A stretch of DNA of 41,561 nt from a virus. The translations under genes and the position numbers were made by a program. The stretch is taken from positions 1 to 41,561 of IMG/VR virus record IMGVR_UViG_3300006805_000056, one strand, 5' to 3'. The notes beneath the pieces are model-generated. The model was not told where the DNA came from. It did not search any database and saw only the letters and a program-made list of their open reading frames with translations. This document shows, one piece after another, positions 1 to 7,961 of the stretch. Numbering within the stretch: position 1 is the stretch's first letter; every line of letters begins with the position of its first letter.

Positions 1-85
1 AGGAAGTGCCTTCAAATTTCTGCTTAGCTTCTTCCATATTGACGATGGGTTTCCACTTAAGCAGTGCTTTTCCGTTAACAAACAT
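1..85 (-). CDS. start of an unidentified gene, cut by window edge
   Basis: The frame opens with ATG at 85 and stays open to the window edge, giving 28 residues beginning MFVNGKALLKW. It starts 13 nt after the stop of the VWA gene and has a purine-rich stretch (AAGAAAG) upstream that could serve as a weak ribosome binding site. It would be the next gene of the same leftward operon. Too little is visible to assign a function. Confidence 0.55.
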   Translation of the reverse strand, partial: MFVNGKALLKWKPIVNMEEAKQKFEGTS

Positions 86-98
86 GAGGTTATCTTTC

Positions 99-1313
99 TT
101 AGGAGGGAATGAGGTACACGTTTCCGTAAATATTGGGTGGGATGTGTACGTTCTTTTCAGGGACCAACCAAATGGTTTCCCAAGTTGGTTGAGGGGGGAT
201 TGTCACTTCGAGGTCTGTAAAGATAACAAGTGCTTCAGGATCTAGGATTTCTGTCCTTCGGTAGACATCCGTAAGATTTGTCCCACCTCCAGCCTTGATC
301 TGAATCTCTCCGTACTTGTCTTTGTCTGTGAAGGTTTTTTCGAGCACAATGCGAGTATCGAAAAACAGGACTGTGAGCTTTTCAGGGTTTAAAAGCTCTT
401 TGATCGTCCGTACTGAGTCATGAAACTGTTGTCTCATCTTCGGTGTAATGGAACCCGAGACATCCAGTGCATAAACCAGATGGGTGAGCCTGTTCAAGTG
501 GCCACGTTTGGGATACCGACCTGGAAGGATAAGTTTCTGTCCCTTCATTCCATGGGATCGTCTGTTAGGACGCATGAATGTACGGTTTCCTCCACTGAGT
601 GGGTCAGTGAGGTAGTCTTTGAAAATCTCCTTGTAGGTTGAGCCAATGATAAGAACTTGGGTCTTTGTCATGTCGAGCAAGATTCCAGCATAACCTGGGG
701 CAGTACCTGCTTGTTTCCCCATGGTTTCCACGTCTTTATCAGCTTGGGCTTTTTGCTGATCAAGGCTTGTACCGTTTCCAATCTGGTCTAAAGCATCTTG
801 GATATGGTCAAGAATGGTTTCTCTGGACACATGGTTTGGGTTAGGAACTTGAGGTTGTTCCTCACGTTTTTCCCAGATGATGTCGTAGATCTCATCCGAG
901 GACATGCCTCTGTACTTCGGATCTTTGTAGGGATTAGTCCCTTCAAAAGTAAACCCATTGTCTTCCAAATCGTTGTTGATCACATGGTCCTGAGCTATGT
1001 TACTTATCACAGGATCCATGTTTACGCTTCGTTCAAGGTGCTTCAAGATCAAGTGCCAAACTTCATGTGCAAGCACAGTTTTCTGAGATTCCTCTGGGAT
1101 ACTGTTGTAGAAGTCTGGATTGAAGAAGATAAACCCATGACCAGCACAGGCAGTTTTGATCCTGGTGGACCAGAAAAACTCGATGTTGACGATGTATCGA
1201 GCTAGACCAACAAACCGAGGATCAGTCTGAATGATGTTGTCTACCACCGCTTTCAAGGTGGTAGCTCTCCATACAGTTGGAGTATCTGAGGCTGGAGTTT
1301 GGTTAGTGTCCAT
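99..1313 (-). CDS. VWA-like protein with metallopeptidase-like N-terminal domain (N4 gp25 type)
   Basis: The 404-residue protein has two parts. The N-terminal half contains HEVWH (residues 83-87), a zinc-peptidase-like motif as found in the DUF2201 N-terminal domain. The C-terminal half is a von Willebrand A-like fold with metal-site residues DVSGS (284-288), GGTN (343-346) and TDLE (366-369). The ATG at 1313 was chosen because AAGGAG precedes it; an upstream in-frame start would lie deep in the previous gene. It overlaps the end of the MoxR-type ATPase gene by 11 nt, so the two are probably translationally coupled. MoxR-type ATPases commonly act with VWA partners as a chaperone-like pair. 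N4 has the equivalent neighbours gp24/gp25, thought to be middle genes. The exact target is unknown, and peptidase activity is not established for this family. Confidence 0.85.
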   Translation of the reverse strand: MDTNQTPASDTPTVWRATTLKAVVDNIIQTDPRFVGLARYIVNIEFFWSTRIKTACAGHGFIFFNPDFYNSIPEESQKTVLAHEVWHLILKHLERSVNMDPVISNIAQDHVINNDLEDNGFTFEGTNPYKDPKYRGMSSDEIYDIIWEKREEQPQVPNPNHVSRETILDHIQDALDQIGNGTSLDQQKAQADKDVETMGKQAGTAPGYAGILLDMTKTQVLIIGSTYKEIFKDYLTDPLSGGNRTFMRPNRRSHGMKGQKLILPGRYPKRGHLNRLTHLVYALDVSGSITPKMRQQFHDSVRTIKELLNPEKLTVLFFDTRIVLEKTFTDKDKYGEIQIKAGGGTNLTDVYRRTEILDPEALVIFTDLEVTIPPQPTWETIWLVPEKNVHIPPNIYGNVYLIPS

Positions 1314-2553
1314 ATTCAGGTGCTCCTTGCACACCCTTTCCTTTGAAAGGATTATTGAAGTTGGCAAACGCAGGGTCAGCCCCATTAACTGGATCGGTTG
1401 AATCAGGCACAGCTTTAGCTGGATCCAGCAGCTGTACTTTCAGACGCTTCTTGATGTCATCAATGAGACGACGATCACTTGCAGTGTCACCGATTTTCTC
1501 AGCAATAATCTGAGCGAATAGTCCTGCATGTTCTCTATCCATCCGGTTCATGTACTGAAGGATGGCATCCCGAGATTGTTCTTGAGTGTCGATAAAGTGT
1601 TCTGCAAGATCAGCAGTCAGCTTTGCTTTGCCGATGGTTGAGCCAGGGATCCGAGCTGAACCAGGAGACTGAGCTACTTCCCATGGGTAAGGCAGGGAGA
1701 TCGACTCGTCATAGTGCTCTTGGAAGCTCTTGGCAGCAGTCGTACCAACAGCTGCATTGATGATGAACTGGATCTCTGGGCTGATGATAGCTCCATCAAT
1801 TGAAGGTGCTCCTCCTACAGGGAGACCAGCTGGATCCTTGCGAGTGATCTTCTTGGATTGGCTGAGCTTCTCATGGAGATGTACAGCTTTGAAGACCTTG
1901 GCCCAACCACGAGGTGTAGGATAGGTCTCAAGCTCCTCACGTTTGCTGTGATCAATTGTGGTGTGAAGAAGATCCGGGTACTTGGTGATGAAATCAACTA
2001 CTGGTTCTGCCGAATTGACCTTGGGCTGACATGCCCAACGAATCCAGTCTTTGGCGTTAGTCACCATCTCGAATGGAAGCATCCGAGTGATCAGAGTATC
2101 GGGCAAAGCTCGTGCGATAGCAGAGTCTGTGGACCTGTTACCAGCTGCCACGATAAGAGCTTTAGGGTGGACTTTCTTACCACCTACAGTGTGACCCAGC
2201 AGCAAGCTGTAGATAGCTGCCATGATCTCTTCAGAGCTGGATGACAGCTCATCCAGGAAGATCAACCAACCGTCATAACCATCTGGCACTTTATCAGTGG
2301 CCATAGGGAAGGTGTCGAAAGGATTGTACTCAGCTTTGCCAGTCTTTTCATTGAGGCTGGGAAGACCAGTAAGATCTTCGGGAAGTTTCTGGCTCAGACG
2401 GATGTCGAGCAACATCAGATTAAAGTCGTCAGCAACCTGAGCAACAATGTCTGATTTTCCAATCCCTGGGGCACCAGAAATGTATGGAATTTCCTTAATT
2501 CGCAGAGCATTAGTGATGAACTCAGTGGCTTGCGATGGAGTAAGGGCCTTCAT
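1303..2553 (-). CDS. MoxR-type AAA+ ATPase (N4 gp24 type)
   Basis: The 416-residue protein is an AAA+ ATPase of the MoxR class. Walker A is GAPGIGKS (27-34), Walker B is LIFLDE ending at D101-E102, and sensor 1 lies in AAGNRSTDS. An arginine-containing stretch (ARALPDTLITRM) follows in the position expected for the arginine finger. A strong TAGGAG site precedes the ATG at 2553. ATP hydrolysis by MoxR proteins remodels partner complexes, and the VWA gene that overlaps its 3' end is the likely partner. It follows a small gene downstream of the terminator at 2814-2850, so this group (2794 leftward) probably belongs to the middle class and is either read through that terminator or has its own unseen promoter. 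Confidence 0.9.
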   Translation of the reverse strand: MKALTPSQATEFITNALRIKEIPYISGAPGIGKSDIVAQVADDFNLMLLDIRLSQKLPEDLTGLPSLNEKTGKAEYNPFDTFPMATDKVPDGYDGWLIFLDELSSSSEEIMAAIYSLLLGHTVGGKKVHPKALIVAAGNRSTDSAIARALPDTLITRMLPFEMVTNAKDWIRWACQPKVNSAEPVVDFITKYPDLLHTTIDHSKREELETYPTPRGWAKVFKAVHLHEKLSQSKKITRKDPAGLPVGGAPSIDGAIISPEIQFIINAAVGTTAAKSFQEHYDESISLPYPWEVAQSPGSARIPGSTIGKAKLTADLAEHFIDTQEQSRDAILQYMNRMDREHAGLFAQIIAEKIGDTASDRRLIDDIKKRLKVQLLDPAKAVPDSTDPVNGADPAFANFNNPFKGKGVQGAPEYGH

Positions 2554-2602
2554 GGTAATCTCCTATTGAAATATCCAGTTCGAAAGAACCAAACAGAAAA
2601 AG

Positions 2603-2794
2603 TTAATCTGGCATCGGCCTAAGTCGAAAGCCTTCTGAGACTTTGCCGTCTTTGAGAAAGACAGCAGCTGCCATTGCTGGTTTGGGATTGTTGGATGAAC
2701 CTAACATAATTAGGCTATCCCAATTCTCTGGAAGAGTTTCACCGTGGTAGATGATTTTGTTGTTGTCATCATACAAATAATATCGTTCAATCAT
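2603..2794 (-). CDS. small unknown protein, 63 aa
   Basis: The ATG at 2794 has AGGGTAA upstream at good spacing. The product (MIERYYLYDDNNKIIYHG at the start) has no recognised domain, no membrane segment and no cysteine motif. It sits between the terminator that ends the RNAP2 operon and the ATPase gene, and would be the first gene of the downstream group. Function unknown. Confidence 0.7.
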   Translation of the reverse strand: MIERYYLYDDNNKIIYHGETLPENWDSLIMLGSSNNPKPAMAAAVFLKDGKVSEGFRLRPMPD

Positions 2795-2813
2795 TGAGTT
2801 ACCCTAGTGTGTT

Positions 2814-2850
2814 TGAAAAAAGAATGGCCTACCCCTAAGCGGGGTAGGCC
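2814..2850 (-). terminator. rho-independent terminator after RNAP2
   Basis: A perfect 10-bp stem (2826-2835 with 2841-2850, 5-nt loop) lies 7 nt after the RNAP2 stop. On the minus strand it is followed by ATTC and six T. It closes the early operon that starts near 9075. Confidence 0.9.
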
Positions 2851-2856
2851 GATTGA

Positions 2857-5056
2857 TTAGGCTAACATGTAATTAGCCTCAAGGATCGTATTACGGGAGA
2901 TCTTCCCATACTTCTTGATCTTGATCCTCTTGTTGGCAACCTGACATGCCATTGAGGTGAGGATGGTGGAGTCATTGATGTCAGCCATGATGGTATTGTA
3001 CTGACGACGCAGATCATTCCCGTAGTTAGGATGACAGCGGAAGCAGTCATGGTTTGAAACCAATTGGAATGGTTTCTTGGGAAGGGTTGCAATCAAAGCT
3101 TTGATTACATCATGGTCAACCAAACCAATGGTATCATCAAAGAGGTAATCAAGGATCCTGACAGACAGGAATCCTGTCTCTTGGTAGTGGCCCCATAGTT
3201 CTTGTACTCTTGGTGCAGATTGGAATGTGATTCCTTTTACTGGGTACTTCATTGCATGTTCTACACGAGCAATGGTCTGGGGATTGTACATGCAGCGGCG
3301 ATACATCTCACGTACCACCATACCATCAATGGAGTGGATGAGGTTAGGTCCTAGTCCCTTGTGGAACTCAGGCCGACCATCGATTTTCTTGGGTACAGCA
3401 TGGTCCTTGTCCATGAAGGTGAATGGGACTAAGACCTTCGTCTTGGTTTCGATACAAGCATGGAAGTTGTCAGGCAAGACCCAAGTGTAGGTGGATCCAG
3501 AGATCTTGTGCCACAGCTCTTGGAGTCCAAGGTTGAGATCCCATGCACCAGGAGCCATGGTCTCCATGGTTTCATAGAAGAGATCTACGTTACCAACGAA
3601 GGTCTTCTCAGGGGTCGAGGTAGAGCCATAGAGCGAGGTCATGATTGCATTCTTGACCTGTTTACGGGTTAACTTGTCACCAAGCTCCATGGATTCGTAG
3701 ATCGTGGTGTATGAGTCCACACACTGGTCAGACACACCTCCACAGAGGTCGAAGCTCTTGGGGCAGGATACCAGCAAGGAGAGGATCTGTAACATTTATC
3801 TTCGTTTTGATTTGTTAAATCAAAACCGTCTTAAAGATTACCAAAAGTCCATCCTTTGAGGGGAAGTGTTTTGGCTTCTTTATGTTCATTTGTGTAATGA
3901 AAACGATGACCAAGCTGCCTAGGTGTGACACCTAATTTAGCACCATAATCTTGTTTTGATTCACTATGAACCTCAACTCTTACATCTTCTGGTGTAATGT
4001 AATACCAAGGATTGAAGCCATTATTTGTTGAACCAGAAAGCCCTTTAGCAGGGTTTTTAATTCCACGAATTTTGTCTCCAGCAGACTTATCACCAGCCTT
4101 TTGAGCTGGTGTTCTTCCATCACCGGAATACTTTTGTCCGTATAAGACTCTAGATCTTCCTTTTTGGGTTTTGGAAATTTCTGCTTTATGTTCTTCAGTC
4201 AAAGACGATCCATGTTTATCATGGGTTTTTAGTCTTTGATTGTAGAATTCCCCAGAATCAACCGCATCGTATTCTTTGATGAGTTGTATCTCTAAGTCTA
4301 CAGCTTCTTGACGATTATCAAACACTTGCACAATCTTCTTTTTGCAAGTTTGATTTGTTCTTCCCTTAGGAAGACCAGATCCTGAACCAAGATAACAAGT
4401 ATCTAAGTCTGGTTTGATATTCGTAGAATGCAGTCCGATGTATTTCATTCCATCTGTAAACTGCAATGTGTAGACATAGTGGTATTGCATTTGAGTTCTC
4501 CTTGTCATCTGACTTACAGATTGTAACACGGAGGATGAGAGACTGCTATACCTTTCGGCATAGATGAGACTATATCTTCAACCTTTTACAAAGGTTGTTC
4601 CGCATTTCGGATCACTTGACCCTACTCCCGAAGGATAGTCGTTGAACCTTCTTCCTATAAGGAAGCTTGGCTGCTGATTGCCCAATTCTGTTCATTGTCA
4701 AACCGTGGCTTTGCTTTACAGCTCGCAGTGGTTGAACAGACTCTAAGGGGTTTCCAGCAATTAACGGAATGTTCGATGACCGTTACCGATCAAAGGGGCA
4801 TACATTTACCCGAAGAACAAGCATCCAGTGAGACCATGTACCCAGTGGCCTCACCCCTCTGTGTGGCTTCCAGGGCCAGTACAGCAGCTCGCAGGCCGAT
4901 AGGGTTAGATGCTTGCTTGTAGGTCTTGGAGTTCTTGAGATCGAGGGTAGCAAAGTGGGTGAGTCTGTCCTTCCAGATTGCTTTCTCAAAGGCTTTGTCA
5001 TGCTTGCAGGCGATTTCAGCTTGAAGGTACTGGAGGCCAGTGAGCTTCTCGAACAT
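2857..5056 (-). CDS. RNAP2: catalytic subunit of heterodimeric T7-like RNA polymerase, split by an intron
   Basis: Two exons, 5056-4808 (83 codons) and 3792-2857 (311 codons plus stop), join in frame to a 394-residue protein, close to the size of N4 gp16. With RNAP1 it should form the phage RNA polymerase that transcribes middle genes. Catalytic residues of the single-subunit RNA polymerase family are all present: D78 in motif A (SLDACSSG, at the exon junction), R126, K130 and Y138-G139 in motif B (spacing K to Y of 8, as in T7), and H331-D332 in motif C. The ATG at 5056 has CTAAGGAAC upstream and follows the previous stop closely. Unspliced mRNA would end at an in-frame stop 6 codons into the intron, before motifs B and C, so the gene depends on splicing. 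Unlike N4, the RNAP1 gene is not adjacent but about 2.9 kb upstream. Confidence 0.93.
3793..4807 (-). mobile_element. group I intron in RNAP2
   Basis: The 1015-nt insert separates polymerase motif A from the rest of the protein. The upstream exon ends in GGGT and the intron ends in G, as group I introns require. A GCCC 10 nt into the intron can pair with the exon GGGU as P1. Typical core segments occur in order on the minus strand: AATTGCTGGAAACCCC (4762-4747), CAATCAGCAGCCAAGC (4680-4665), TTCAACGACTATCC (4647-4634) and AGATATAGTC (4577-4568); the last two provide the P7 pairing. A 10-bp hairpin (3804-3826) sits just before the 3' splice site where P9 is expected. Exact boundaries are inferred from protein continuity and these rules. 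Confidence 0.9.
3831..4490 (-). CDS. GIY-YIG homing endonuclease inside the intron
   Basis: The 219-residue protein begins MQYHYVYTLQF and has the GIY-YIG signature in the form YVY then KYIG near residues 5-19. A NUMOD3-like stretch (LTEEHKAEISKTQKGRS) lies in the middle, followed by a basic region that probably binds DNA. ATG 4490 was preferred over the earlier in-frame start at 4529 because AAGGAG precedes it. The gene lies entirely in the intron, between the P7 segment and the 3' splice site. Such enzymes cut intron-less alleles at the insertion site, so the likely target is the RNAP2 motif A coding sequence of related phages. Confidence 0.92.
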   Translation of the reverse strand: MQYHYVYTLQFTDGMKYIGLHSTNIKPDLDTCYLGSGSGLPKGRTNQTCKKKIVQVFDNRQEAVDLEIQLIKEYDAVDSGEFYNQRLKTHDKHGSSLTEEHKAEISKTQKGRSRVLYGQKYSGDGRTPAQKAGDKSAGDKIRGIKNPAKGLSGSTNNGFNPWYYITPEDVRVEVHSESKQDYGAKLGVTPRQLGHRFHYTNEHKEAKTLPLKGWTFGNL

Positions 5057-5067
5057 TTGTTTGTTCC

Positions 5068-5352
5068 TTAGGAGAATGCGATGAGGTTGACTCGTTTTAC
5101 ACGAGCAATTGCACAAATCTTTTTGAGTCGATTTGTGTAGTTAGTGCTAGGAGCCTTGTCCAAAGCTGATTCAAGAACCTTAATGGGCATTTGTCCGGGG
5201 ACTTTATCCATCCAAAGACCCATTTTCATAGTGTCTACTAATGAGTAGAAGTTTCCATTAGCGATATTGAGAGTGGATTCGTTATCCCAATTGTCGGCGT
5301 GACAAATACACTTATGCTCATCTAGATAAGCTGGATAGATGTTAACGCTCAT
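5068..5352 (-). CDS. unknown protein, 94 aa
   Basis: The start ATG at 5352 overlaps the previous stop (ATGA) and has TGGAG upstream. The protein (MSVNIYPAYLDEHKC start) is soluble, with three cysteines and a basic C-terminal third. It ends 11 nt before RNAP2, whose ribosome site overlaps its stop codon, so it is directly co-translated with the polymerase. No family recognised. Confidence 0.75.
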   Translation of the reverse strand: MSVNIYPAYLDEHKCICHADNWDNESTLNIANGNFYSLVDTMKMGLWMDKVPGQMPIKVLESALDKAPSTNYTNRLKKICAIARVKRVNLIAFS

Positions 5353-5852
5353 AATACATACTCCAAATCATAATCGTCATAGAAGTCAGAGAGGATGTCA
5401 TCGTAAAGTTGATCATCCAAATCCATGTCTTGGATGTAATCCTCCATGTAGTAATTGCTGATGTATTCACTCAGCAACTGACGTTGTTCTTCACGATCCA
5501 TCTTATCAAATAGATCTTGAGTAGGATCATAGATGTCCAAGTCATCTTGGACACTTTTCATGTAATCAAACAGCGCCTCAGCAATAGTGGTTTTTGCATT
5601 ACGACGCTGAAGACGACGATTGGATTTCTTGATCGTCTTACGACGAGCAGTCCCAACTTCGTCGGTCCAATAGTTTTCAACACACTTGATCTTGAGAGCG
5701 GTGTGCTGGTGTCCACCGGGACGATCACGGTTGTAGTGCTCAATGGTATCCAGATCAGCGCGCTGCCAACCCATGTTTTTGCAGCCAGCAATTACATTGA
5801 TGAGATCTTCAAGTGCCCACTTGAGACGTCTGTTCTGACGGGCTTTCTGCAT
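5349..5852 (-). CDS. unknown protein with basic N-terminus and very acidic C-terminus, 167 aa
   Basis: The frame is open from a TTG at 5963, but the ATG at 5852 is preceded by AGGGGAA at 8-nt spacing. The stretch upstream of it encodes another small gene in a different frame, so 5852 is the better start. The first half is rich in Arg and Lys (QKARQNRRLK, RRKTIKKSNRRLQRRN). The last 60 residues are dominated by Asp, Glu and Tyr. This charge split is typical of small DNA-mimic or nucleic-acid-associated phage proteins, but no function can be assigned. It overlaps the next gene by 4 nt. Confidence 0.75.
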   Translation of the reverse strand: MQKARQNRRLKWALEDLINVIAGCKNMGWQRADLDTIEHYNRDRPGGHQHTALKIKCVENYWTDEVGTARRKTIKKSNRRLQRRNAKTTIAEALFDYMKSVQDDLDIYDPTQDLFDKMDREEQRQLLSEYISNYYMEDYIQDMDLDDQLYDDILSDFYDDYDLEYVL

Positions 5853-5865
5853 TGTAGTAATTCCC

Positions 5866-6033
5866 CTAATGAAGCAATTGAGTGGAATGGTAGATCCAGG
5901 GTTTTCCTTTTTCAGTGTGTGGATTGCCATTCTGAACAAGCCAAGGAACTGAGACTCCAACAAGCCTTGGTTCTTCTTCGGTGTGTTTGGGGTGAGAGAA
6001 GATTACGATTACTCGACTGACTGCATCCGTCAT
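5866..6033 (-). CDS. small unknown protein, 55 aa
   Basis: A short frame from ATG 6033 to TAG 5866 encodes a protein starting MTDAVSRVIVIFSHPKH. It has AAGGATAAG as ribosome binding site, which overlaps the stop of the gene before it, and it ends 13 nt before the next start. It fills an otherwise empty gap in a tightly packed operon. No known family recognised. Confidence 0.65.
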   Translation of the reverse strand: MTDAVSRVIVIFSHPKHTEEEPRLVGVSVPWLVQNGNPHTEKGKPWIYHSTQLLH

Positions 6034-6037
6034 TTTC

Positions 6038-6196
6038 TTATCCTTGATTGGAAAGTGGTTTGCCTTCTTTAATCCATGTTTGATTAGAGTATTTCACCAA
6101 TCCAATAAATTTGCAGTCTTTCTCACATGGTTCTTTTGTAACCATGATTTGACCATTTAACATGATGGTTACACCGTTGGTAAGAAGTTCGCTCAT
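6038..6196 (-). CDS. small unknown protein, 52 aa
   Basis: The frame from ATG 6196 to TAA 6038 encodes a protein starting MSELLTNGVTIMLNGQIM. Its start overlaps the stop of the preceding gene as ATGA, and its end carries the ribosome site of the next gene. The product has two cysteines spaced CEKDC and no membrane segment. Function unknown. Confidence 0.65.
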   Translation of the reverse strand: MSELLTNGVTIMLNGQIMVTKEPCEKDCKFIGLVKYSNQTWIKEGKPLSNQG

Positions 6197-6636
6197 TTCC
6201 GTTTCGCCTTTTTCTTGGCCCTACGAGCTACACGATTGGCTTGATTTGGTGTGGATTCAACAGAGTCCATTTTTCTGTAAGGATGGTCTTTCGGAATCCA
6301 TAACTCATCAGGCTTGATGTGATGGCACTCATCTATGATCACAAGATCTGGACGATCACCAGTATAACGAACAGAGTGTTGAGTTTTAATTGGGTACTTG
6401 CTCAAGATCTCATGGATGATGCTTCTTGAGTACGGATCATGACGGATTGGTGTTCTGTCTGCCATGTCAAAGTCAGAGTACATCTCATCATAGCTTAGAC
6501 CATCTCTGGTTAAGCGATCAGTCTTTGGTTTGAGGAGTGTTCCTGCTTTGAGTTCAGCTTTGACCTCCTCAGAGATCCTTTGGAGTCGTGCTTTGCACTC
6601 CTCCAAGGTCTCTTCGTCGTAAGGATTATCATTCAT
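6193..6636 (-). CDS. unknown protein with an isolated DECHH motif, 147 aa
   Basis: ATG 6636 overlaps the end of the preceding gene by 8 nt and fits operon packing better than the longer frame from 6735. The protein has an acidic N-terminal part, a middle segment, and RPDLVIIDECHHIKP near residue 100. That looks like motif II (Walker B) of superfamily 2 helicases. No Walker A or other helicase motif is visible and the protein is far too short for a helicase. The C-terminus is strongly basic (RVARRAKKKAKRK). It may be a derived or decoy ATPase fragment, or the resemblance may be chance. Confidence 0.7.
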   Translation of the reverse strand: MNDNPYDEETLEECKARLQRISEEVKAELKAGTLLKPKTDRLTRDGLSYDEMYSDFDMADRTPIRHDPYSRSIIHEILSKYPIKTQHSVRYTGDRPDLVIIDECHHIKPDELWIPKDHPYRKMDSVESTPNQANRVARRAKKKAKRK

Positions 6637-6850
6637 TAGTTGGTCCACAGAATTGAGTGACTCGGGTTGCTGGGGCGTTGTTGTCCACATAGTCCTCAGT
6701 GATGACCATGCAGGTATCATGCTTGAATCGTTCACGTTCAGTGGAATTGATTATGATAGTTATGAACCAAATTATGATTGAGATGAAGCAGGATCCAATT
6801 AGGATCCATGCTCCAGTCATGATGAAAGCATCAGATTGCTCCTTATTCAT
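6629..6850 (-). CDS. small membrane protein, 73 aa
   Basis: ATG 6850 overlaps the previous stop (ATGA) and has GGAGGATGGAG upstream. Residues about 9-35 (FIMTGAWILIGSCFISIII) form a long hydrophobic segment, long enough for one transmembrane helix, followed by a charged soluble tail with two cysteines. It probably sits in the host inner membrane. Its role is unknown. Confidence 0.75.
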   Translation of the reverse strand: MNKEQSDAFIMTGAWILIGSCFISIIIWFITIIINSTERERFKHDTCMVITEDYVDNNAPATRVTQFCGPTNE

Positions 6851-7077
6851 ACTCCATCCTCCATATGCTCACAGCGTTCCACATGCTTGTCACATCCAGA
6901 GCAGAATACTGTTGTGGGTTTTTCTTCCTGTTCAGCAGTCAGACAGAATAAGCCAACAGTTGCCCATTCACCACGTTCATAGTTTCCCCAGGTTTCGTTA
7001 CTGAGGAACATGGCCTTCGAGGCGGGTGGAAACCACTCCTGCCACTGTTGATTCCTGAACACCCATTTCTTTGTCAC
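6847..7077 (-). CDS. small protein with Cys/His cluster, 76 aa
   Basis: The open frame extends to 7227, but a GTG at 7077 has TAAGGAG 7 nt upstream and is taken as start; no ATG in the frame has a comparable site. The start lies inside the end of the preceding gene, an overlap of about 80 nt. The C-terminal part carries FCSGCDKHVERCEHM, a compact CxxC...C.H arrangement suggesting zinc binding. Function unknown. Confidence 0.65.
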   Translation of the reverse strand: MTKKWVFRNQQWQEWFPPASKAMFLSNETWGNYERGEWATVGLFCLTAEQEEKPTTVFCSGCDKHVERCEHMEDGV

Positions 7078-7267
7078 TTGGTTTCTCCTTAGAGATTTGA
7101 GTTGGAAGGTATTTGGAGACCTGTAGAGCTTGCCATTGCACCTCGGCCTCAGATTTGGATTTGCCCCACTCATGGGACATCTCATCGTAGTCACGCCAAA
7201 GACCAGTTCCGGGTTTGCTCCCAGCATCTGGAATTTTGATCCAACGTTTGGTGTTACTCGTTGTCAT
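6998..7267 (-). CDS. unknown soluble protein, 89 aa
   Basis: Two ATGs in tandem (7270 and 7267) follow GGAG; spacing favours 7267. The protein (MTTSNTKRWIKIPDAGSKPG start) has a Trp-rich N-terminal part and a charged centre. It overlaps the preceding gene by 14 nt and the following one by about 80 nt. No family recognised. Confidence 0.65.
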   Translation of the reverse strand: MTTSNTKRWIKIPDAGSKPGTGLWRDYDEMSHEWGKSKSEAEVQWQALQVSKYLPTQISKEKPSDKEMGVQESTVAGVVSTRLEGHVPQ

Positions 7268-7400
7268 CATCAGCTCCAATGTTTCCGTTTGAAAAATGTT
7301 CAGAGTATTGCATCAGTAATCCAAGTCCTAGAATGGTCAGGATTCCAAGAATAGCGATGATAGGGTGGACTGAAGCTCCGATACTATCTGGAGGGAACAT
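7254..7400 (-). CDS. small membrane protein, 48 aa
   Basis: ATG 7400 is preceded by AAGGAAC. The earlier in-frame starts lie well inside the preceding gene and lack a ribosome site. The product has one clear hydrophobic segment (HPIIAILGILTILGLGLLM, residues about 12-30) and an acidic tail. Likely a single-span membrane protein of unknown role. Confidence 0.7.
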   Translation of the reverse strand: MFPPDSIGASVHPIIAILGILTILGLGLLMQYSEHFSNGNIGADDDNE

Positions 7401-7557
7401 GGAATAGTTCCTTGTATTGTCGCTCAAGCATGAGGCGACGGTTTTTGTGATGATCGTACATGGTGTAGTTGTGACGCTTTTGGTGGAATTCCTCCCAACC
7501 ACCTTCATCTGCGATTTCTAGTCCGAGTTCACGACGATCTACTTTCTTAGTTTCCAT
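7384..7557 (-). CDS. small unknown basic protein, 57 aa
   Basis: The frame could start at ATG 7575 or ATG 7557. Neither has a strong ribosome site; 7557 gives the smaller overlap with the preceding gene and is used here. The protein is rich in Arg, Lys and His (FHQKRHNYTMYDHHKNRR). It overlaps the next gene by 17 nt. Function unknown. Confidence 0.6.
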   Translation of the reverse strand: METKKVDRRELGLEIADEGGWEEFHQKRHNYTMYDHHKNRRLMLERQYKELFHVPSR

Positions 7558-7961
7558 CCAATGTTTTGCCACCATAGGTTAGTGAGTTTCTGTTTGATGA
7601 ATCTGAACAACTCAATCTCATCTTTGAGAGACTCATAGTCGTATTCAACATCATCGTCAGTCATCCACCCATCCCCACGAGTCCAGACAACAGTCAGTTT
7701 CTCGATGGTATAGGTGTGACCTTCTTTGAATTGTTCGATGTCGAAACCCAACATCTCTTTGATCAGATAGTCATAGCCAACAGTTTCATTTGCTCCACCG
7801 GCACATCCGTCAGAGTCTTCGATTTCAATCTCGAATACTCCAGGGATGTTCTGTTCAACAAAGAACTTGATGAAGCCTTCACCACTCCAATAGTGGTGTT
7901 CGTCTTCTTCAGAAGGCTCAAATTCAAAATCCCATTCTCCAAGGAGAAATTGTCCACTCAT
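7539..7961 (-). CDS. unknown acidic protein, 140 aa
   Basis: ATG 7961 overlaps the RNAP1 stop codon (ATGA) and has AAGGAAC upstream. The protein is strongly acidic, especially residues 1-50 (EFEPSEEDEHHYWSGEG), and has a Trp-rich basic end (LWWQNIGWK). Coupling to RNAP1 suggests a role early in infection, possibly linked to transcription. That is inference from position only. Confidence 0.75.
   Translation of the reverse strand: MSGQFLLGEWDFEFEPSEEDEHHYWSGEGFIKFFVEQNIPGVFEIEIEDSDGCAGGANETVGYDYLIKEMLGFDIEQFKEGHTYTIEKLTVVWTRGDGWMTDDDVEYDYESLKDEIELFRFIKQKLTNLWWQNIGWKLRK

Noticed and set aside
2857-5056. Reading RNAP2 as a frameshifted or degraded pseudogene
   Set aside because: The two halves join in frame with all catalytic residues, and the insert has group I intron core sequences and an endonuclease gene.
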